Both the position numbers and the translations under genes were made by a program. A stretch of DNA of 64,000 bases from Huaxiibacter chinensis. GTDB taxonomy: Bacteria > Pseudomonadota > Gammaproteobacteria > Enterobacterales > Enterobacteriaceae. The stretch is from positions 310,001 through 374,000 of the forward strand of contig NZ_JAJVHF010000002.1 of assembly GCF_022171985.1 (NCBI RefSeq). Direction: 5' to 3'. Below are positions 14,656 through 23,762 of this stretch, in pieces; position 1 is the first letter of the stretch, and each line of letters opens with the position of its first letter. The notes beneath the pieces are model-generated. The model was given only the letters and a program-made list of their open reading frames with translations, ran no database searches and was not told the DNA's origin.

Positions 14656-16746
14656 ATGTTTGCTCAATCACGGCTGGCACTGCTGGTGGGATGCGTGACC
14701 GGCAGTATCGCTTTTCCTTTGCTGGCGCAGGATACGCCGAAACCTGAGACCGTGGTGGTGACGTCGCAAATACAGAGCGGCGCAACCAAGCTCGCCACGC
14801 CCGATATCGAAACCCCGCAGGCGGTCTCCATCGTAACGCGCGATCAGATTGAAGAGCAGGGTGCCACGAGCGTCCGTCAGGCGGTGAGCTATACCCCGGG
14901 CGTTTACAGCAATCAGATTGGGGCTTCCAACCGCTTTGATTACATCGTGCTGCGTGGTTTCTCCGATGGCAGCCTGGACAATATTTACCTCGACGGCCTG
15001 AAGATGATGGGCGACACCAACTCCCACAGTTCGCTGGTGGTCGATCCGTGGTTCCTGGAGAGCGTGGAAGTGGTACGCGGCCCGGCGTCTGTGCTGTACG
15101 GACGCTCATCACCGGGCGGCATTGTGGCGCTTACCTCGCGTAAGCCGTCGTTTGATCCGGGCGGAGAGATCAAACTGCTTGCCGGAAATAACGATCAGCG
15201 CGGTGCGATGTTTGACGTCACCGGCGCGCTGGATGATAACGATCGCGTGGCGGCTCGTCTGAGCGGCATGACCCGCTATGCCGATTCGCAGTTCGATCCG
15301 CTGAAAGAGGAGCGTTATGCGGTGATGCCCAGCCTGACCTGGCGGATCACCGACAATACGCGCCTGGATCTGATGGCCTATCTGCATCGCGACCCGGAAG
15401 GCGGCAGCCACTCGGGGCTGCCTTATGAAGGCACCGTCGTTCCTCACGCGGGCAAAAAGATTTCCAACACTTTCTACGAAGGTGAGGACGATTACGACAA
15501 ATACGATCGTCGCGAAAACATGGTGGGCTACAACATTGAGCACATGTTTGACAGCGGCTGGTCAGTCCGCCAGAAGCTTCGCTATCTGCATACCAAAGTA
15601 AAACTGAACCAGGTGTATGCTTCGGGCTGGCTCAACGATACCGATCTGAATCGGGGCTATTCCGGTTCAGACGAGAAGATGAACGCGATCACGCTGGATA
15701 ACCAGGTGGACGGCAGCTTTGATACCGGGATCGTTAACCATCGCGTGCTGATCGGCATGGATTACCAGGATCGCAGTAACAACACGACCGGTTATACCGG
15801 CGCGTTCCCGGCCATTAATGCCTTCCATCCGTCGTATGGCGCGAAGCCGGACTCCATCTCGATGTACAGCAAAGAGAAGCACAAGCTGCGTCAGACCGGC
15901 TACTACCTGCAGGATCAGATGTCGCTTGACCGCTGGCGCTTAACGCTGGGTGGACGTTACGATCAGGTGAGCGTCTCGAATATCGATAAACTCAACAACA
16001 CCCGCAGCGATCTGGATAAGAACAACTTCAGCAGCCGCGCGGCGCTGCTGTATCTCTTTGATAATGGCGTTGCGCCTTACGTGAGTTACTCCACCGCCTT
16101 TACCCCGACCAGCTTTGCCGATGATAAAGGTCAGATTCTGGATCCAATGAAGGGCAAGCAGTGGGAAGCGGGCGTGAAGTACGAGCCAGAGGGGATGAAC
16201 AGCCAGTTCAGCGCCTCGGTGTTCCGCATCAATCAGAAAAATATCGCCACAAAAGAAGAGCCAACGGATCCCTATCGTTCAATTGGTGAAATCGAGTCAG
16301 AAGGCGTAGAGCTGGAGGCGATAAGTCAGGTGACGGAAAGCCTGCGCATGCAGGCGGCGTATACCTACACCGATATTCGCTACAAGAAGAGCAGCCCGGA
16401 AGAAGAGGGTAAACGTGCCGTCTATGCGCCACGAAACATGGCGAGCGCGTGGGTCAGTTACGATGTCAAAACTGGTCCACTGGACGGCTTAACGGTCGGC
16501 TCAGGGGTGCGTTACGTCAACGGCGTGACCAGCGATCGTCAGAATACCCATACGCTGCCCTCGTATACGCTGGTGGATATGATGGTGGGTTACGACCTGT
16601 CTAAGGTGGGACTGAAGGGGCTGAGCGCGCAGCTGAACGTCAATAACCTGACGGATAAAAGCTACGTGGCGGCCTGTAACTCCTTGTCCTACTGCTACTT
16701 TGGCGCAGAGCGCAGCATCGTGGGCAGTCTCTCCTGGGCGTTCTGA
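14656..16746 (+). CDS. foxA: TonB-dependent ferrioxamine-type receptor FoxA
   Basis: 696-residue outer-membrane receptor. A signal peptide ends near PLLAQ/DTPKP, followed by a TonB box-like ETVVVTSQ, a plug domain (TPQAVSIVTRDQIEEQGA, SVEVVRGPASVLYGRSSPGG) and a 22-strand barrel ending in the aromatic terminus SLSWAF. Cys residues near the C-terminus (VAACNSLSYCYFGAER) form the pair typical of FoxA/FhuE-like receptors. The ligand is most likely ferrioxamine B or a similar hydroxamate, judged by overall resemblance to FoxA of Salmonella and Yersinia. Start ATG 14656 follows GGAG; an in-frame ATG at 14638 is less likely. Confidence 0.88.
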   Translation: MFAQSRLALLVGCVTGSIAFPLLAQDTPKPETVVVTSQIQSGATKLATPDIETPQAVSIVTRDQIEEQGATSVRQAVSYTPGVYSNQIGASNRFDYIVLRGFSDGSLDNIYLDGLKMMGDTNSHSSLVVDPWFLESVEVVRGPASVLYGRSSPGGIVALTSRKPSFDPGGEIKLLAGNNDQRGAMFDVTGALDDNDRVAARLSGMTRYADSQFDPLKEERYAVMPSLTWRITDNTRLDLMAYLHRDPEGGSHSGLPYEGTVVPHAGKKISNTFYEGEDDYDKYDRRENMVGYNIEHMFDSGWSVRQKLRYLHTKVKLNQVYASGWLNDTDLNRGYSGSDEKMNAITLDNQVDGSFDTGIVNHRVLIGMDYQDRSNNTTGYTGAFPAINAFHPSYGAKPDSISMYSKEKHKLRQTGYYLQDQMSLDRWRLTLGGRYDQVSVSNIDKLNNTRSDLDKNNFSSRAALLYLFDNGVAPYVSYSTAFTPTSFADDKGQILDPMKGKQWEAGVKYEPEGMNSQFSASVFRINQKNIATKEEPTDPYRSIGEIESEGVELEAISQVTESLRMQAAYTYTDIRYKKSSPEEEGKRAVYAPRNMASAWVSYDVKTGPLDGLTVGSGVRYVNGVTSDRQNTHTLPSYTLVDMMVGYDLSKVGLKGLSAQLNVNNLTDKSYVAACNSLSYCYFGAERSIVGSLSWAF

Positions 16747-16770
16747 GTCCGGGCAACGCGTGATGTTATT

Positions 16771-16796
16771 GCCGGGCGGCGTCGCCTGACCCGGCC
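16771..16796. repeat. REP-like element
   Basis: GCCGGGCGGC-GTC-GCCTGACCCGGC imperfect palindrome of the enterobacterial REP type, between convergent foxA and yjiR. Confidence 0.7.
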
Positions 16797-16814
16797 TGTA
16801 TGCAGCGAGGCGGG

Positions 16815-18230
16815 CTATTCCTCCATGGCGATAGCCACTGCCTCGCCCATTTTCTTCAGCGCCTCGCGGGTTTTCTCCGTTGGGGGCAGGGCGACGTTGA
16901 TACGTAAGCAGTTTCGGTATTTACCCGAGGCAGAAAAAAGCGAACCTGCGGCGGCCTGAATTTTCAGTCTGGCGAGCTGCTTACTGACGCAGACCATATC
17001 CACCTGTTCCGGCAGTTCCACCCATAAAAGAAAACTCCCCTGCGGGCGCGTGACGCAAATCTCGCAGGGAAAATACTGGCGCACCCAGCAGGTATAGGTT
17101 TCCATATTTTGCTGGTAAATCTGGCGCATGCGGCGCACGTGACGATGATAGTGGCCGTCGCGAATAAACGCCGCCACCGCCATCTGCGTGGCGGGAACGT
17201 TAAAGCCCCCGGCGGCGTATTTCATGTGCATGACCCGGTCGTAATAACGTCCCGGTACAATCCAGCCGACGCGCAATCCTGGGGCAACCGTTTTGGTAAA
17301 GGAGCTGCAGAGCAATACGCGGCCATCGATATCCAGCGAATGAATGGTGCGCGGACGCGGATATTCTGCGGCCAGCTCGCCATAAATATCATCTTCCACA
17401 ATCACAATATCGTGACGCTGGGCCAGCGTAAGAACCTGACGTTTACGGGCCTCCGGCATGATAAACCCGAGCGGATTGTTGCAGTTGGGCACCAGAATGA
17501 CCGCTTTGATGGGCCATTGCTCCAGCGCCATCTCCAGCGCTTCGATGCTGATCCCGGTTTGCGGATCGGTGGGGATCTCAATAGCTTTGATATCAAACCC
17601 GCGCAGCATCTGCATGGTGCCGTGAAAAGAGGGGGATTCAACGGCGACAATGTCGCCTGGCTTGCAGACTGACAGCAGGGCCAGCGACAGTGCACCGTGG
17701 CAGCCATTGGTGATCACAATCTCATCCGCCGACACGGTTGAACCGCCGTCAAACATCAGGCGGGCGATCTGCTCCCGCAACTCTGCTCGCCCCTCCAGCA
17801 CATCGTAGCTGAGCATTTCACCGGGATTGTGATGGGCGATACGGCTCATTTCACGCCAGAGGGGTTTCAGGCTGGGCTGATTAAGGTCTGGCGAGCCGCC
17901 GCCAAAAGAGATCATCTCTTTATCGGCACGGGCGTCGAGCAGCATCATGACTTCGTCCCACTGCGTGACCTCCACAGGCCGTTGAACGGGGCGGGTCATG
18001 GCCGGGACCGGCGGCAGGGCTTTACGGGGCGAGACAAAATAGCCGGAACGGGGCTGCGGTGTGATCAGCTGGAGGTTTTCCAGAATCTGATAGGCCTGCT
18101 GTATGGTGCTAATACTGACCCCGTGCTCCTGGCTCAGGGCGCGCACGGACGGCAGACGCTCGCCGCTGCGGTACAGTCCCTGATGAATACGCTCCGCCAG
18201 AAGATTAGCCAGATGTTGATAACGCGTCAT
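16815..18230 (-). CDS. yjiR: MocR-family regulator YjiR
   Basis: 471 residues: GntR winged helix (about 1-70, MTRYQHLANLLAERIHQGLY) fused to a type I PLP aminotransferase-like domain. The PLP-binding Lys is in CSSFTKTVAPGLRVGW, and VPNCNNPLGFIMPEARK is the cofactor-binding NP region. It matches E. coli YjiR closely along its length. MocR proteins bind PLP as effector and usually control the divergent gene, here yjiS. Four copies of the octamer TACAGATT/AATCTGTA lie between the two genes. Confidence 0.93.
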   Translation of the reverse strand: MTRYQHLANLLAERIHQGLYRSGERLPSVRALSQEHGVSISTIQQAYQILENLQLITPQPRSGYFVSPRKALPPVPAMTRPVQRPVEVTQWDEVMMLLDARADKEMISFGGGSPDLNQPSLKPLWREMSRIAHHNPGEMLSYDVLEGRAELREQIARLMFDGGSTVSADEIVITNGCHGALSLALLSVCKPGDIVAVESPSFHGTMQMLRGFDIKAIEIPTDPQTGISIEALEMALEQWPIKAVILVPNCNNPLGFIMPEARKRQVLTLAQRHDIVIVEDDIYGELAAEYPRPRTIHSLDIDGRVLLCSSFTKTVAPGLRVGWIVPGRYYDRVMHMKYAAGGFNVPATQMAVAAFIRDGHYHRHVRRMRQIYQQNMETYTCWVRQYFPCEICVTRPQGSFLLWVELPEQVDMVCVSKQLARLKIQAAAGSLFSASGKYRNCLRINVALPPTEKTREALKKMGEAVAIAMEE

Positions 18231-18252
18231 GCTGTATCCTTAATTTTCACCA

Positions 18253-18351
18253 TACAGATTATAAAACCAGTACAGATTGCCGCAGAAAACGGCATGCAGA
18301 TCCTGTTGTAACGGATCTGTATGTTAAAAAAAAGTGTTTTTTGAATCTGTA
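18253..18351. promoter_or_regulatory. Octamer repeats, candidate YjiR operators
   Basis: TACAGATT occurs at 18253-18260 and 18271-18278 (18-base period). Its reverse complement AATCTGTA is at 18344-18351, with a 7/8 copy GATCTGTA at 18314-18321. Direct repeats of this kind are the known MocR operator layout. Confidence 0.55.
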
Positions 18352-18406
18352 TTGTCGATGCCGTAATCCACGATGATATCTCCACTGACACCGCGAGGAG
18401 AGCATC

Positions 18407-18568
18407 ATGGAATTCTACGAAAATCGGGCAAAAAGACCGTTTATCGCCTTTGTCTGGATCGGAAAAACAGTGAAACAGTGGTACCGCGTCAACCGTACCC
18501 GTCGAATTTTGCGCCAGATGAGCGACGAGCAGCTTAAGGATGTGGGGCTGTCGCGCTACGATGTGTGA
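18407..18568 (+). CDS. yjiS: DUF1127 small basic protein YjiS
   Basis: 53 residues, MEFYENRAKRPF at the N-terminus and the DUF1127 core ILRQMSDEQLKDVGLSRYDV at the end. It matches E. coli YjiS in sequence and place (divergent from yjiR). DUF1127 proteins elsewhere act in RNA binding and phosphate or stress responses; the role here is unknown. Start follows GAGGAGAG. It ends seven bases before the convergent MocR gene. Confidence 0.9.
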   Translation: MEFYENRAKRPFIAFVWIGKTVKQWYRVNRTRRILRQMSDEQLKDVGLSRYDV

Positions 18569-18574
18569 CGGGGG

Positions 18575-19966
18575 TCAACGCATCAGGTCGAGCGTCTGCT
18601 GTTTCGGCCTTTGCAGTAATTCCAGCGCTTCCTGCCAGGTGCGCACGTTGTTGTAGCCCATCACCAGCCCGTAGCGCTTGCCCGAGCCGCGATACCAGTC
18701 GGATAAGGCGTTAACCTGCAGCTGGTGAGCCTGCCAGCAGTGGGCGATCTCCCTGTCGCAGCTGCCTTTTGCCAGGAACGCCACGATGTGCATTCCGCCA
18801 TCGTTTTGCTCGGTAAAAAACAGATCGCCATACACCTCACGCAGGGCGGCGATCATCCAGTCGCGACGCATCTGGTAGAGCGCCCGCATCTTCTTGAGAT
18901 GGCGGAAAAAATGCCCCTCGCTGAGAAAAGCGGTAAGGATCTTTTGCGTAAGCACGGGCTGGCCGCTGGCAACGATATCCGCGCAGTCGGTAAAGGCATC
19001 TACCGTGCTGGCGGGCATCACCACGTAGCCCATTCGCAGCGACGGCATGATCGTTTTACTGAACGTGCCCATAAAGATCACCCGGTCATGACGGTCGAGG
19101 CTTTTCAGCGAGGGCAACACTTTGCGGGTGTAGTGAAATTCACCGTCGTAATCATCTTCAATGATCCACGCCGCGTTCTGGCTCGCCCAGTCGAGCAATT
19201 GCTGTTTTCGCGGCAGGGAGAGCGTGACCGCCAGCGGGCTTTGGTGTGATGGCGTGACGATGGCGAAGCGGGCGTCATGATGATGACGCAGCAGATAATC
19301 TGTATCCATGCCCATTCTGTCGACCGGTACGGTATGCAGACGTGGCACGATCCGTTTGAGTAACTGCTGGCCCATAAAATAGCCCGGATCTTCAAACACG
19401 ACCTTGTCGTTTCGGCTGGCCAGCGTATCCAGGATCAACCGCAGGCTGCCGCTGTATCCGCTGGTGATCAGGACTTGCTCAGCGCGACAGGAGAGGCCCC
19501 GCGAAATATTCAGGTAGCTGGCAATGGCCTGACGCAGCGCAGGCCAGCCCATGACCGGCGGGTTAAGCATCTCTTCCTGACGCATCGAACGCGTCGCCTG
19601 GCCTGCCAGCAAAAGCCATTTTTTATAGGGAAAGCTGTCCAGCGCCGGAATGCCCGGGCGTAAAAATCCGGTCCGTTCGCGCTGAGCCATTAACGATTCC
19701 GGCAGTGAACCGGTAGCGTGATCCGTGGGGGCCTCCAGCCGGGCAGGGAGGGTTAAATCCGGATTGACCCGCGTGCCGCGCGCCCCCTGACTGACCAGAT
19801 AGCCCTCGCCCGTGAGGATAGCGTAGGCCGTCTCGACGGTTTTCCGCGCCACTTTTAGCTCTTCTGCCAGCACGCGGATGGCGGGAACCTTGTCCCCGGG
19901 CTTGAGCACGCCCCGCGTAATGTTCTCGCGATAGCGGGTATAGATATCGTGATAGCCCGATTTCAT
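18575..19966 (-). CDS. MocR/PdxR-type regulator (GntR-aminotransferase)
   Basis: 463 residues: GntR-type winged helix (about 1-70) and an aminotransferase I-like domain with IIEDDYDGEFHY and the PLP Lys in FMGTFSKTIMPSLRMGY. It is a different subgroup from YjiR, closer to PdxR/GabR-like proteins. Divergent from the AhpD-like gene, which is its likely target. Catalytic activity is not expected. Confidence 0.87.
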   Translation of the reverse strand: MKSGYHDIYTRYRENITRGVLKPGDKVPAIRVLAEELKVARKTVETAYAILTGEGYLVSQGARGTRVNPDLTLPARLEAPTDHATGSLPESLMAQRERTGFLRPGIPALDSFPYKKWLLLAGQATRSMRQEEMLNPPVMGWPALRQAIASYLNISRGLSCRAEQVLITSGYSGSLRLILDTLASRNDKVVFEDPGYFMGQQLLKRIVPRLHTVPVDRMGMDTDYLLRHHHDARFAIVTPSHQSPLAVTLSLPRKQQLLDWASQNAAWIIEDDYDGEFHYTRKVLPSLKSLDRHDRVIFMGTFSKTIMPSLRMGYVVMPASTVDAFTDCADIVASGQPVLTQKILTAFLSEGHFFRHLKKMRALYQMRRDWMIAALREVYGDLFFTEQNDGGMHIVAFLAKGSCDREIAHCWQAHQLQVNALSDWYRGSGKRYGLVMGYNNVRTWQEALELLQRPKQQTLDLMR

Positions 19967-20068
19967 GTCCTACCTCATTTCACGGTTTTTGTATCTTTTT
20001 ACTATGTCATGAACGGCGTACATTTGCCCCATCGCATGAGACATGCCCGCACAAAAAGAGGAAAGACA

Positions 20069-20548
20069 ATGAGCACTCGCGTTAATCACCATAAAGCTAC
20101 ACCTGCCCTGGCAAAAGCCCTTTCCGATCTGAGCATGGCGATCGGCAAAACCGCGCTTGATCCCACGTTAAAGCATTTGATCGATATCCGTGTCTCCCAG
20201 CTGAACGGCTGTACCTTCTGCCTGGATATGCACGCGAAAGAGGCCAAAATCGCCGGCGAGCGCGAACTGCGTCTTTACCATCTGACGGCCTGGCGTGAAT
20301 CGCCGTTGTTTAGCGCCAAAGAAAAAGCGGCGCTGGCCTTCGCCGAAGCCCTGACGCACATCACGTCAGAAGGGATAAGCGACGAGCTGTATCGCAGCGT
20401 GGCCGAGCATTTCTCCGAGGTTGAACTCTCTGAACTGAATTTTGCCATTGTGGCGATCAATGCCTGGAACCGTCTGGGGATCACCTCGCGCATGGAGCCT
20501 GGCGCGATGGACGTGGCGTATGGCCTGAATAAAGCTAATCTGGCGTAA
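20069..20548 (+). CDS. Carboxymuconolactone decarboxylase/AhpD-like protein
   Basis: 159 residues with the CMD-family redox motif in LNGCTFCLDMHAKEAK (CxxC plus His), as in AhpD-like peroxidase partners. Such proteins reduce peroxides or peroxiredoxin partners; the partner is unknown here. Start ATG follows GAGGAAAG; an upstream in-frame start at 19949 overlaps the divergent regulator's promoter and is rejected. Its end overlaps the convergent LysR gene by 14 bases. Confidence 0.85.
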   Translation: MSTRVNHHKATPALAKALSDLSMAIGKTALDPTLKHLIDIRVSQLNGCTFCLDMHAKEAKIAGERELRLYHLTAWRESPLFSAKEKAALAFAEALTHITSEGISDELYRSVAEHFSEVELSELNFAIVAINAWNRLGITSRMEPGAMDVAYGLNKANLA

Positions 20549-21437
20549 GGCCGCGTTCGCGGATCATCGCCACCAGCGCCCGCAAACCGGGTGGGACGTG
20601 GCGATGGCCGGGGTAGTACAGGCGCAGCCCGCCAAACGGCTGCGTCCAGTCGTTCAGCACGCTCACCAGTTCACCGCTCTCCAGCTCCTGCTGAATATAA
20701 AGTTCAGGCAGAAATCCCACGCCCAAACCGGCTTTGACCGCACGTATCGAGGCGAAGAGATCCGAGGTCGCAAAACGCGGCGGTACGGCTAACTCATATC
20801 GCTCGCCGCGACGCTCCAGCTCCCAGCGATAGATCCCCCCGTGTGACATGCGCATCCCGATCCCCTGATGATGCAGGAGATCCTCGGGCGTTTGCGGTGT
20901 GCCATAACGGGCAAACCAGGCAGGCGTGGCGGTGACGAGCTGGCGAATATCGGGGGTGAGCGCGACGGCGATCATATCCTGCGGCACGGACTCGGCCAGG
21001 CGGATCCCGGCATCGAAACCGCTGGCGACGATATCGATCATGCGTGCTTCGCTTACCGTCTCAACGCGCATTTTTGGATAACGCATCATGTAGTCGATCA
21101 GCAGCGCATCCAGGAAAAGCGCGCCGACATTGTTCGGTACGTTCAGCCGCAGGGTGCCGGCAGGTTCGTCGGTGTCGCTGTGCATCTCTTCCGTGGCCTG
21201 GCGGATCTCCTGCAAGGCGGGTGCGATACGGGCGACAAAGTGTTGTCCTGCATCGGTCAGCGCCACGCTACGGGTTGTGCGGTTGAACAGCCTGGTTTGC
21301 AGGCGCGCTTCCAGCCCGGCAATGGCATTGCTCACCGCGCTGGCGGACATCCCCATCTCCTGCGCCGCGCCGCGAAAGCTGCCGCGCCGCACCACGGCCA
21401 GTACCACTTCCAGCTCGGTTAAACCTGAACGATGCAT
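20535..21437 (-). CDS. LysR-family regulator
   Basis: 300 residues with an N-terminal LysR winged helix (about 5-65, GSFRGAAQEMGMSASAVSNAI) and the substrate-binding-like domain. The subfamily is the one usually divergent from oxidoreductases. It faces away from the aldehyde dehydrogenase at 21539; two ATCGAAAC copies lie in the 101-base gap. Confidence 0.88.
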   Translation of the reverse strand: MHRSGLTELEVVLAVVRRGSFRGAAQEMGMSASAVSNAIAGLEARLQTRLFNRTTRSVALTDAGQHFVARIAPALQEIRQATEEMHSDTDEPAGTLRLNVPNNVGALFLDALLIDYMMRYPKMRVETVSEARMIDIVASGFDAGIRLAESVPQDMIAVALTPDIRQLVTATPAWFARYGTPQTPEDLLHHQGIGMRMSHGGIYRWELERRGERYELAVPPRFATSDLFASIRAVKAGLGVGFLPELYIQQELESGELVSVLNDWTQPFGGLRLYYPGHRHVPPGLRALVAMIRERGLTPD

Positions 21438-21451
21438 AGATTATCCTGAAA

Positions 21452-21491
21452 ATCGAAACAGCCTTTGCAGCATAGCGTGGATTATCGAAAC
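21452..21491. promoter_or_regulatory. Repeated ATCGAAAC between LysR gene and ALDH
   Basis: ATCGAAAC at 21452-21459 and 21484-21491, each preceded by TTATC-like bases; candidate LysR-type binding sites in the divergent promoter region. Confidence 0.4.
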
Positions 21492-21538
21492 GTTAAAGGC
21501 GTGCCAGACTGCCTCCATACAGCCTGAGGAGGCCCCCA

Positions 21539-22954
21539 ATGCGTAACATCGATCAAATCTTTATTAACGGTGAATTTGTCACCCCGCACGGTACCGACCG
21601 TTTCGATTTGTATAACCCTGCCACCGCGCAAATTACCGGCCAGGTGCGGCTGGCGGATCAACAGGATGCTGAACGGGCGATCGCTGCGGCGAAAGCGGCT
21701 TTTCCGGCATGGTCGCAGACAAGCAAACAGGAACGTATTGCCGCACTAAAACGGATGCATGCCGCCGTGGCCGCACGGCATGACGAGCTGCTGGAAGCGG
21801 TGATCGAGGAGTATGGCGCTCCCGCGTCGCGTTCGGCGTGGATGGCACGCTATCCGGCAGACGTGATCGCCCATGTTATTGAGGCGCTGGAGGCATTTCC
21901 CTTCACTACACAAGTGGGTGCCGCCACCGTCGACATGATCCCGCTGGGCGTGGCGGGGCTTATCACGCCGTGGAACAGCGATGCGGGTTTTATCTGCGGC
22001 AAGCTGGCGGCGGCGCTGGCGGCAGGCTGTACGGCGGTGATCAAGCCCAGTGAGATGAGCGCGCTGCAAACCCTGATTGTTACCCGGGCGCTGAGTGAAG
22101 CCGGTCTGCCGCCGGGGGTCTTTAATATCGTCACGGGGCGCGGCGATACCGTGGGGGAAACTATTGCCCGCCATCCTGACGTGGCGAAGATCTCGTTTAC
22201 CGGTTCGACCAATACCGGCAAAGCGATTCTGCGTAATGCCGCGGAGACCTTTAAGCGGGTGACGCTGGAGTTAGGCGGCAAATCCCCGACGCTGATTCTG
22301 GCGGATGCGGATCTATCGCAGGCGGTTCCGTTGGCCATCGCGGCGGGCTTCATGAACAGCGGGCAGGCCTGCGTTGCCGGTACGCGCATCCTGGTGCCGC
22401 ACGCCCGAAAAGCAGAGTGCGAAGCGGCGCTGGCGCAGGCGGTGGCGGCGGTTAAATCGGGCGATCCGCGGGACAGCTCGACTGAAATTGGCCCGATGGT
22501 CAGCGAAAAACAGTGGCAGCGCGTGCAGCGTTATATTCGGCTGGGGATCGACGAAGGGGCGCGACTGCTGGTGGGGGGAGAAGGTCGGCCTGAAGGTACG
22601 CAGGATGGCTGGTTTGTTCGCCCAACCCTGTTTACCGATGTGAGTAACCAGATGACCGTCGCCCGCGAAGAGATCTTTGGCCCGGTGCTGTCGATCATGA
22701 CCTGGCGTGACGAAGCAGAAGCGATCGCCATAGCGAATGATACCGAGTATGGCCTGAGCGCGCTGGTCCTGGGCCGTGATGCGGAGCACGCCAGGCGCGT
22801 GGCGCAGCACATTACCGCCGGTCGCGTGCTGGTAAACACCCTGACCCACGAGCCGAAAGCCCCGTTTGGCGGGTTTAAACATTCCGGCGTGGGCCGCGAG
22901 ATGGGTGAGTGGGGGATTCGCGCATTTATGGAGCCGAAATCTATTCTGGGGTAA
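21539..22954 (+). CDS. NAD(P)-dependent aldehyde dehydrogenase
   Basis: 471 residues. General base Glu is in VTLELGGKSP, catalytic Cys in NSGQACVAGTR, the cofactor loop in FTGSTNTGKAI and the C-terminal motif EIFGPVLS. The substrate is unknown; the cluster with a quinol-type monooxygenase and an ACT protein suggests detoxification of a reactive aldehyde. Start follows GAGGAGG. First gene of a four-gene run (ALDH, ABM, ACT, ArsR). Confidence 0.9.
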   Translation: MRNIDQIFINGEFVTPHGTDRFDLYNPATAQITGQVRLADQQDAERAIAAAKAAFPAWSQTSKQERIAALKRMHAAVAARHDELLEAVIEEYGAPASRSAWMARYPADVIAHVIEALEAFPFTTQVGAATVDMIPLGVAGLITPWNSDAGFICGKLAAALAAGCTAVIKPSEMSALQTLIVTRALSEAGLPPGVFNIVTGRGDTVGETIARHPDVAKISFTGSTNTGKAILRNAAETFKRVTLELGGKSPTLILADADLSQAVPLAIAAGFMNSGQACVAGTRILVPHARKAECEAALAQAVAAVKSGDPRDSSTEIGPMVSEKQWQRVQRYIRLGIDEGARLLVGGEGRPEGTQDGWFVRPTLFTDVSNQMTVAREEIFGPVLSIMTWRDEAEAIAIANDTEYGLSALVLGRDAEHARRVAQHITAGRVLVNTLTHEPKAPFGGFKHSGVGREMGEWGIRAFMEPKSILG

Positions 22955-22963
22955 CGGTGCGCG

Positions 22964-23013
22964 GCCGGTAAACACTTCGCTCCCGACCGAAGCATCGGGT
23001 TTCGTTTACCGGC
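22964..23013 (+). other. Long inverted repeat with internal stem
   Basis: GCCGGTAAAC (22964-22973) and GTTTACCGGC (23004-23013) are perfect 10-base arms. Inside are two mutually exclusive smaller pairings, CTTCG/CGAAG (22975-22979, 22988-22992) and CCCGA/TCGGG (22982-22986, 22995-22999). It fills the gap between the ALDH and ABM genes; there is no U-tract, so it looks like a structured intercistronic RNA. Confidence 0.5.
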
Positions 23014-23047
23014 ACTCTCTCCCCATCATCACAAGGGAGACACACAC

Positions 23048-23371
23048 ATGATTGCCGTTCTTTTTGAAGCTCAGGCCGATCCCGCGCATCAGGCGCGGTA
23101 TCTGCAACTTGCCGCCGAACTTAAGCCGCTGCTGGCGGATATCGACGGGTTTATCGATATCGAACGTTTTCAGAGCCTGACCACCGACGGCAAAATCCTG
23201 TCGCTCTCCTGGTGGCGGGATGAAGAGGCCATTCGCAACTGGAAGCAGAATGTTTTTCATCAGGCCGCGCAAGCCGAAGGGCGGGCGTCCGTTTTTGCGT
23301 TCTATCGCATCCGTGTCGCGCAGCTGGTGCGGGAATACGACTCCGAAAACGGAGGGCATGCCCGTGTATGA
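23048..23371 (+). CDS. Antibiotic biosynthesis monooxygenase (ABM) domain protein
   Basis: 107-residue dimeric ferredoxin-like fold. ABM signatures are GFIDIERFQSL and LSLSWWRDEEAIRNWKQN. Relatives include YgiN-like quinol monooxygenases and heme-degrading or stress proteins. Start follows AAGGGAGA. Overlaps the next gene by 14 bases, so translation is coupled. Confidence 0.85.
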   Translation: MIAVLFEAQADPAHQARYLQLAAELKPLLADIDGFIDIERFQSLTTDGKILSLSWWRDEEAIRNWKQNVFHQAAQAEGRASVFAFYRIRVAQLVREYDSENGGHARV

Positions 23372-23762
23372 CGTTCATGTGATTTTTGACGATATTCCGG
23401 GCGAACTGGCCCGTTTTGGGCAACTGCTGGGGCGCAACGGCGTTGGGCTGGAGGGCGGTGGCGTGTTTGGCGTGGAGGCGCATTTCCTGGTGGAGGAGGG
23501 GGAAAAGGCCCGCACTGTTTTAGAAGAGGCCGGCTTCAACGTGCAATCCGTACGCCCGCCGGTGATCAGAAAGCTCAGGCAGGCGCGTCCCGGCGAGCTG
23601 GGCGAGATTGCGGTAGCGCTGGCATCAAAGGGGATCGCGGTGCTGACGCAGTACAGCGATCATGCGAATCGCCTTATTCTGCTGACGGATAATGATAAGC
23701 TGGCGGCAGAGATTACTGCACGGTGGGCACCGCATGCCAAAGACGAGTCTGATCCCCGATAA
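23358..23762 (+). CDS. ACT-like domain protein
   Basis: 134 residues with two ACT-like halves: VHVIFDDIPGELARFGQLLGRNGV, in pieces VHVIFDDIPG and LGRNGVGLEGG, and later KGIAVLTQYSDHANRLILLTDN. ACT domains bind amino acids or other small molecules; this one has no catalytic partner domain. Start ATG 23358 is preceded by GGAGGG. It overlaps the ABM gene upstream and the ArsR gene downstream (29 bases). Confidence 0.75.
   Translation: MPVYDVHVIFDDIPGELARFGQLLGRNGVGLEGGGVFGVEAHFLVEEGEKARTVLEEAGFNVQSVRPPVIRKLRQARPGELGEIAVALASKGIAVLTQYSDHANRLILLTDNDKLAAEITARWAPHAKDESDPR

Noticed and set aside
23015..23047. Separate small gene between ALDH and ABM
   Set aside because: Too short and without a start codon/ribosome site pair; the region is better explained as the structured repeat plus leader of the ABM gene.
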